Shown here one piece after another: positions 48,909 through 52,203 of a stretch of 52,203 nucleotides of DNA. The DNA is from Patescibacteria group bacterium (lineage in GTDB: Bacteria > Patescibacteriota > WWE3 > UBA101185 > UBA10185): the NCBI GenBank assembly GCA_016926555.1, contig JAFGOI010000006.1, positions 1 to 52,203 of the forward strand, given 5' to 3'. How positions within the stretch are numbered: the stretch's first letter is position 1; every line of letters starts with the position of its first letter. A program made the position numbers and the translations under genes. The notes beneath the pieces were generated by a model. That model ran no database searches and was not told where the DNA came from. It worked only from the letters and a program-made list of their open reading frames with translations.

Positions 48909-49490
48909 ATGCTCAATTTCGGACATGTAATAATTGACTTAGGAACAGGAGACGGAAGATTTGTCTATAAACACGCTCTCAAAAACCCACAGAATTTATA
49001 CATTGGTATTGATCCCAGTGAGAAACAACTTCAAACTTACAAAAAGAAGATAAACAGAAAAAAACTAAAAAACGCGCTTTTTTTTGCAGGATCACTAGAA
49101 GTACTTCCAAAAGATTTCAACTACATTGCAAACGAATTACACATCGTTCTCCCCTGGGGAAGTTTGCTCATGTACATAGTAAAACCCGAGAAAGAAATGA
49201 TTGAGAAACTTTCTGGCCTCATAAAACTGGGGGGTACCCTTGTAGTAGTACTAGGATATTCAGATAAATTTGAACCTAAAGAGGTCGCGCGGTTGGAAAT
49301 TCCTGAAATAGATGAGACTTTAATAGATAATACTATATCCCTAAAGTTCGAAGAATTCGGTCGTCTTGAATTAAAACAAAGATCAACCCTAAAACTAAAC
49401 GAACTAAAGGAAATTGAAAGCACATGGAGCAAAAAACTCAGCTTCGGAAAAAACCGCCCCATTTATAAACTGGTATTTGTTAAACACTAA
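48909..49490 (+). CDS. KamB/NpmA-like 16S rRNA (adenine1408-N1) methyltransferase family
   Basis: VIIDLGTGDGRFVYKHALKNPQNLYIGIDPSEKQL; IANELHIVLPWGSLLMYIVKPEKEM; STWSKKLSFGKNRPIYKL. Confidence 0.8.
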   Translation: MLNFGHVIIDLGTGDGRFVYKHALKNPQNLYIGIDPSEKQLQTYKKKINRKKLKNALFFAGSLEVLPKDFNYIANELHIVLPWGSLLMYIVKPEKEMIEKLSGLIKLGGTLVVVLGYSDKFEPKEVARLEIPEIDETLIDNTISLKFEEFGRLELKQRSTLKLNELKEIESTWSKKLSFGKNRPIYKLVFVKH

Positions 49491-49514
49491 ATCACTTTGG
49501 TAAACTTTACTTAG

Positions 49515-50873
49515 ATGTTAAACAAAGAATCCAAACAGACAAAGGGAATCGCAGTAGGCTTGATGGTTGTGGGCATTCTTGTCTTGATGATTATGGCAAT
49601 CTTAGTTTCGAATGTTGTATCTGAGAATCTCAAAATCCCTTGGTTATCCCTATTTACGCCTGATGAAGATCTGTCCACAATAAAAGATGAGGTAGAGGAA
49701 GTAAAAAGGATCCCATTTAAAGGCGATAAAATCGAACCTAAGTTAATAAACACCGAAAACGACTTTGGATTTAAATTATTCAAAAGTTTATTAAATAAAA
49801 ACAACAAGCAAAACGTAGTTATATCCCCAACAAGCATAAAGCTGGCTTTTTCGATGGCCTTAAACGGCGCGGAAGGAAACACAAAAAATGAAATGGTGGA
49901 AGTTTTGGAATACGCAGGTTTGAGTATAGATGAAATAAATAACAACAACAGCAACCTCATGAATTTACTTCAGGCAACAGACAAAGATATAGAGCTTCAT
50001 ATAGCCAACTCAATCTGGACAAAGAGGGGATATAACTTCAAACATGACTTTCTAAATACTAATCAAACATATTATTCTGCGGAAGTTACCTCGTTGGATT
50101 TCGCCTCGCCAGAAGCTATTTCCCAAATTAACGGATGGGTAAGTAAAAACACAAAAGGTAAAATACCAACTATTATTAACAATATTCCTCAAGAAATGAT
50201 TATGTATTTGATAAACGCGGTTTATTTTAAAGGCCCATGGACTATAGAGTTTGACGAGAACCTGACAGAAAAAGATATTTTCTACGCACAAAATGAAGAC
50301 GTGAACGTTTATATGATGAGGTTGAAAGACGATTTCAAATACAATTCTTCGGAAGAATACCAAGTAATAGAACTGCCATACGGAAAAAACGAGACTTTCT
50401 CGATGCAAATACTTCTTCCGAGGGAGGATACAGACATATATGAATTCATTGAAGACTTAGACGGGAAAAAGCTGGAAATTATTTTCTCAGACATGACGGA
50501 AATGGAGGGCACTATTGAAATGCCAAAGTATACAACAGAGTACGAAACAAGTCTCAATCAAGTGCTCATGTCCCTGGGAATGAAAGATGCGTTTAATACT
50601 GGTACAGCTGATTTTTCTAAAATGATAGATGCAGGACCGGAAAACGTGTATATAAGTCAGACAAAACACAAAACTTACCTTGAAGTAAACGAAAAAGGCA
50701 CAGAAGCCGCCGCAGTCACATCTATAGGTGTTGGAATAACCTCGGTAAACCCTGTTGAAAAATCATTTTATATGAAGGTTGACCGTCCTTTCTTGGTTAC
50801 TATCAAAGAAAATAAAACTAATACGATCCTGTTCTTGGGTTTGATAACTGATCCGACTTTGCAGGTAGATTGA
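49515..50873 (+). CDS. Serpin with N-terminal membrane anchor
   Basis: NVVISPTSIKLAFSMALNGAEGNTKNEM; LINAVYFKGPWTIEFDENLT; hinge EVNEKGTEAAAVTS; VDRPFLVTIKENKTNTILFLGLITDP. Confidence 0.95.
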   Translation: MLNKESKQTKGIAVGLMVVGILVLMIMAILVSNVVSENLKIPWLSLFTPDEDLSTIKDEVEEVKRIPFKGDKIEPKLINTENDFGFKLFKSLLNKNNKQNVVISPTSIKLAFSMALNGAEGNTKNEMVEVLEYAGLSIDEINNNNSNLMNLLQATDKDIELHIANSIWTKRGYNFKHDFLNTNQTYYSAEVTSLDFASPEAISQINGWVSKNTKGKIPTIINNIPQEMIMYLINAVYFKGPWTIEFDENLTEKDIFYAQNEDVNVYMMRLKDDFKYNSSEEYQVIELPYGKNETFSMQILLPREDTDIYEFIEDLDGKKLEIIFSDMTEMEGTIEMPKYTTEYETSLNQVLMSLGMKDAFNTGTADFSKMIDAGPENVYISQTKHKTYLEVNEKGTEAAAVTSIGVGITSVNPVEKSFYMKVDRPFLVTIKENKTNTILFLGLITDPTLQVD

Positions 50874-50960
50874 AAGTGTAAAGATAACGATCGCTTTATA
50901 AAAACATCGTCTGTGGTGAGCCTTTAAGTTATGTAGTACCCTGTGTTAACATTTTTTTGT

Positions 50961-51905
50961 ATGTACGAAAAATTTCCCGGACACGAACCGATATTCGATG
51001 AAACGTTAACCAGTGCTCAAAATGATTCTCCTGAAACGGGCTTACCGGATAAGGAGCAAATTGTCTCAATCGCTGGTCCAGAAACTTCAGGAAACAGACC
51101 GGCTATTTATTCTGAAACCTCCTCTATACCAGCAGAAGAACTGGAAAGAAGAGAACATATGAGACTCCTGTTGCCAGATGCTGGGTTACTAAGTCACCCC
51201 CAGGAACACGCCGACGAAATAAATAGCGCATTTAGAGAAATGGAAGCACTGTGTGATGGAACAGCAGAATCATGTGCATCCTATGCAACAGTGATGATCC
51301 AATGGGCAGCACGTGGTGGCAATGTCTTTCTTACAACAAGCGGCGGACAAGAATCAGAGTTGCTGGCACACATAGCTAGACAAGCAATTCCACCTCCAAA
51401 CGACATTCATGTAGTATTTGTAGATACTACATTATTACCTGAAGCCACACAGAATCATGTTAATTATCTCCAAAGCAAGTATGGCCTCACGATGCATGTA
51501 ATGAAGCCGGACCCAGAAAAAGTTGTAGCAGCATTTACAGCATATCCCCGATGGAACGAGGATCCAACCTCCGAGGGATATCAAGTAGTCACAGCAGCAC
51601 TAAAGCAGGAACCAATGGAACGAGGTTTAGCAGAACTGGAAAGAGCACTGAACGTGGAACAAGGCGCAAGGATGGTTTGGTTACGAAATCAAAGAAGAGA
51701 CCAAAACGAACATAGAGCAGGAATGCCCTCAATAGAAGTTGGAAAAATGGTTGTGAGATTAAATCCAACACTCCCCTTTTCAAATCAAATGGTCAAGGAG
51801 TACCTTGAAACACATGGACTCAGAGCTAACCTAGAACACATAGATGTTACAAAACCCGGTTCTGGGGAATGTCGCTTAAGATACGCGGGAATGGAAAGAG
51901 AGTGA
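50961..51905 (+). CDS. PAPS reductase-like (PP-loop superfamily) protein
   Basis: VFLTTSGGQESELLAHIARQA; VVFVDTTLLPEATQNHVNYLQSKYGLTMHVMKPD; WLRNQRRDQNEHRAGMPSIEV; GECRLR near C-terminus. Confidence 0.65.
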   Translation: MYEKFPGHEPIFDETLTSAQNDSPETGLPDKEQIVSIAGPETSGNRPAIYSETSSIPAEELERREHMRLLLPDAGLLSHPQEHADEINSAFREMEALCDGTAESCASYATVMIQWAARGGNVFLTTSGGQESELLAHIARQAIPPPNDIHVVFVDTTLLPEATQNHVNYLQSKYGLTMHVMKPDPEKVVAAFTAYPRWNEDPTSEGYQVVTAALKQEPMERGLAELERALNVEQGARMVWLRNQRRDQNEHRAGMPSIEVGKMVVRLNPTLPFSNQMVKEYLETHGLRANLEHIDVTKPGSGECRLRYAGMERE

Positions 51906-52050
51906 GTTTACAAAACAAATAAAGCACAACCGAACGTTTTATAGGTCTCTGCCGAAAATTTCATACTATCTTGGTAACCTCCATTTATAAGAACACTTAT
52001 TTTCTTGCCAAGTGGTAAAATAGCTGCTGTAAACATCGTTTTAGTTGCAG

Positions 52051-52127
52051 CGGGGTGTGGCGCAGATGGCTAGCGCGTACGCATGGGGTGCGTGAGGTCG
52101 CCGGTTCGAGTCCGGCCACCCCGACCA
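52051..52127 (+). tRNA. tRNA-Pro (anticodon GGG), CCA encoded
   Basis: CGGGGTGTGGCGCAGATGGCTAGCGCGTACGCATGGGGTGCGTGAGGTCGCCGGTTCGAGTCCGGCCACCCCGACCA cloverleaf. Confidence 0.94.
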
Positions 52128-52128
52128 T

Positions 52129-52180
52129 GGGAAATTCTCGTAAGCTTTGAACGCAAGTGAAAAGTTGACGAGAATTTTCC
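52129..52180. repeat. 13-bp stem-loop directly downstream of tRNA-Pro
   Basis: gggaaattctcgt/acgagaattttcc (52129-52141/52168-52180), one G-U pair, 26-nt loop. Confidence 0.65.
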
Positions 52181-52203
52181 ATATGTTGAAGTTTGCGGGC
52201 CGG

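Noticed and set aside
51997-52182. Minus-strand ORF containing GVAGLEPATSRTPCVRASHLRHTP
   Set aside because: This is the antisense translation of tRNA-Pro, a well-known spurious ORF.

Overview
AT-rich bacterial window of about 52 kb. Gene style (DUF5674, EF-Tu-domain-like protein, many short hypotheticals, standard code with TGA as stop) suggests a Candidate Phyla Radiation (Patescibacteria) genome; that assignment is inference, not a computed placement. The left third (about 1-18.5 kb) is an accessory island. It holds a NUDIX/HhH cassette between imperfect direct repeats; a minus-strand operon built around a type I R-M system (HsdM-HsdS fusion, HsdR, PD-(D/E)XK+DUF2779 nuclease, two uncharacterised proteins, then a PIN-like 419-aa protein after a terminator); and a capsid-less packaging module (ParB-methyltransferase, TerS, TerL) bracketed by two structured RNA candidates. 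It ends with a PD-(D/E)XK protein, a serine recombinase and tRNA-Gln. From 18.5 to 52.2 kb the content is mostly ordinary (ABC transporters, peptidases, alanine racemase, UppS, TruB). Notable exceptions are a membrane-anchored AmmeMemoRadiSam set, a KamB/NpmA-like 16S rRNA methyltransferase, a membrane-anchored serpin, a PAPS-reductase-like protein and several small genes. The best candidates for undescribed biology are (i) the TerS/TerL/methyltransferase module with its two flanking structured RNAs, (ii) the accessory genes in the type I R-M operon, and (iii) the N-terminally anchored AmmeMemoRadiSam proteins. All annotations come from reading the sequence and ORF translations; no searches or folding programs were run.
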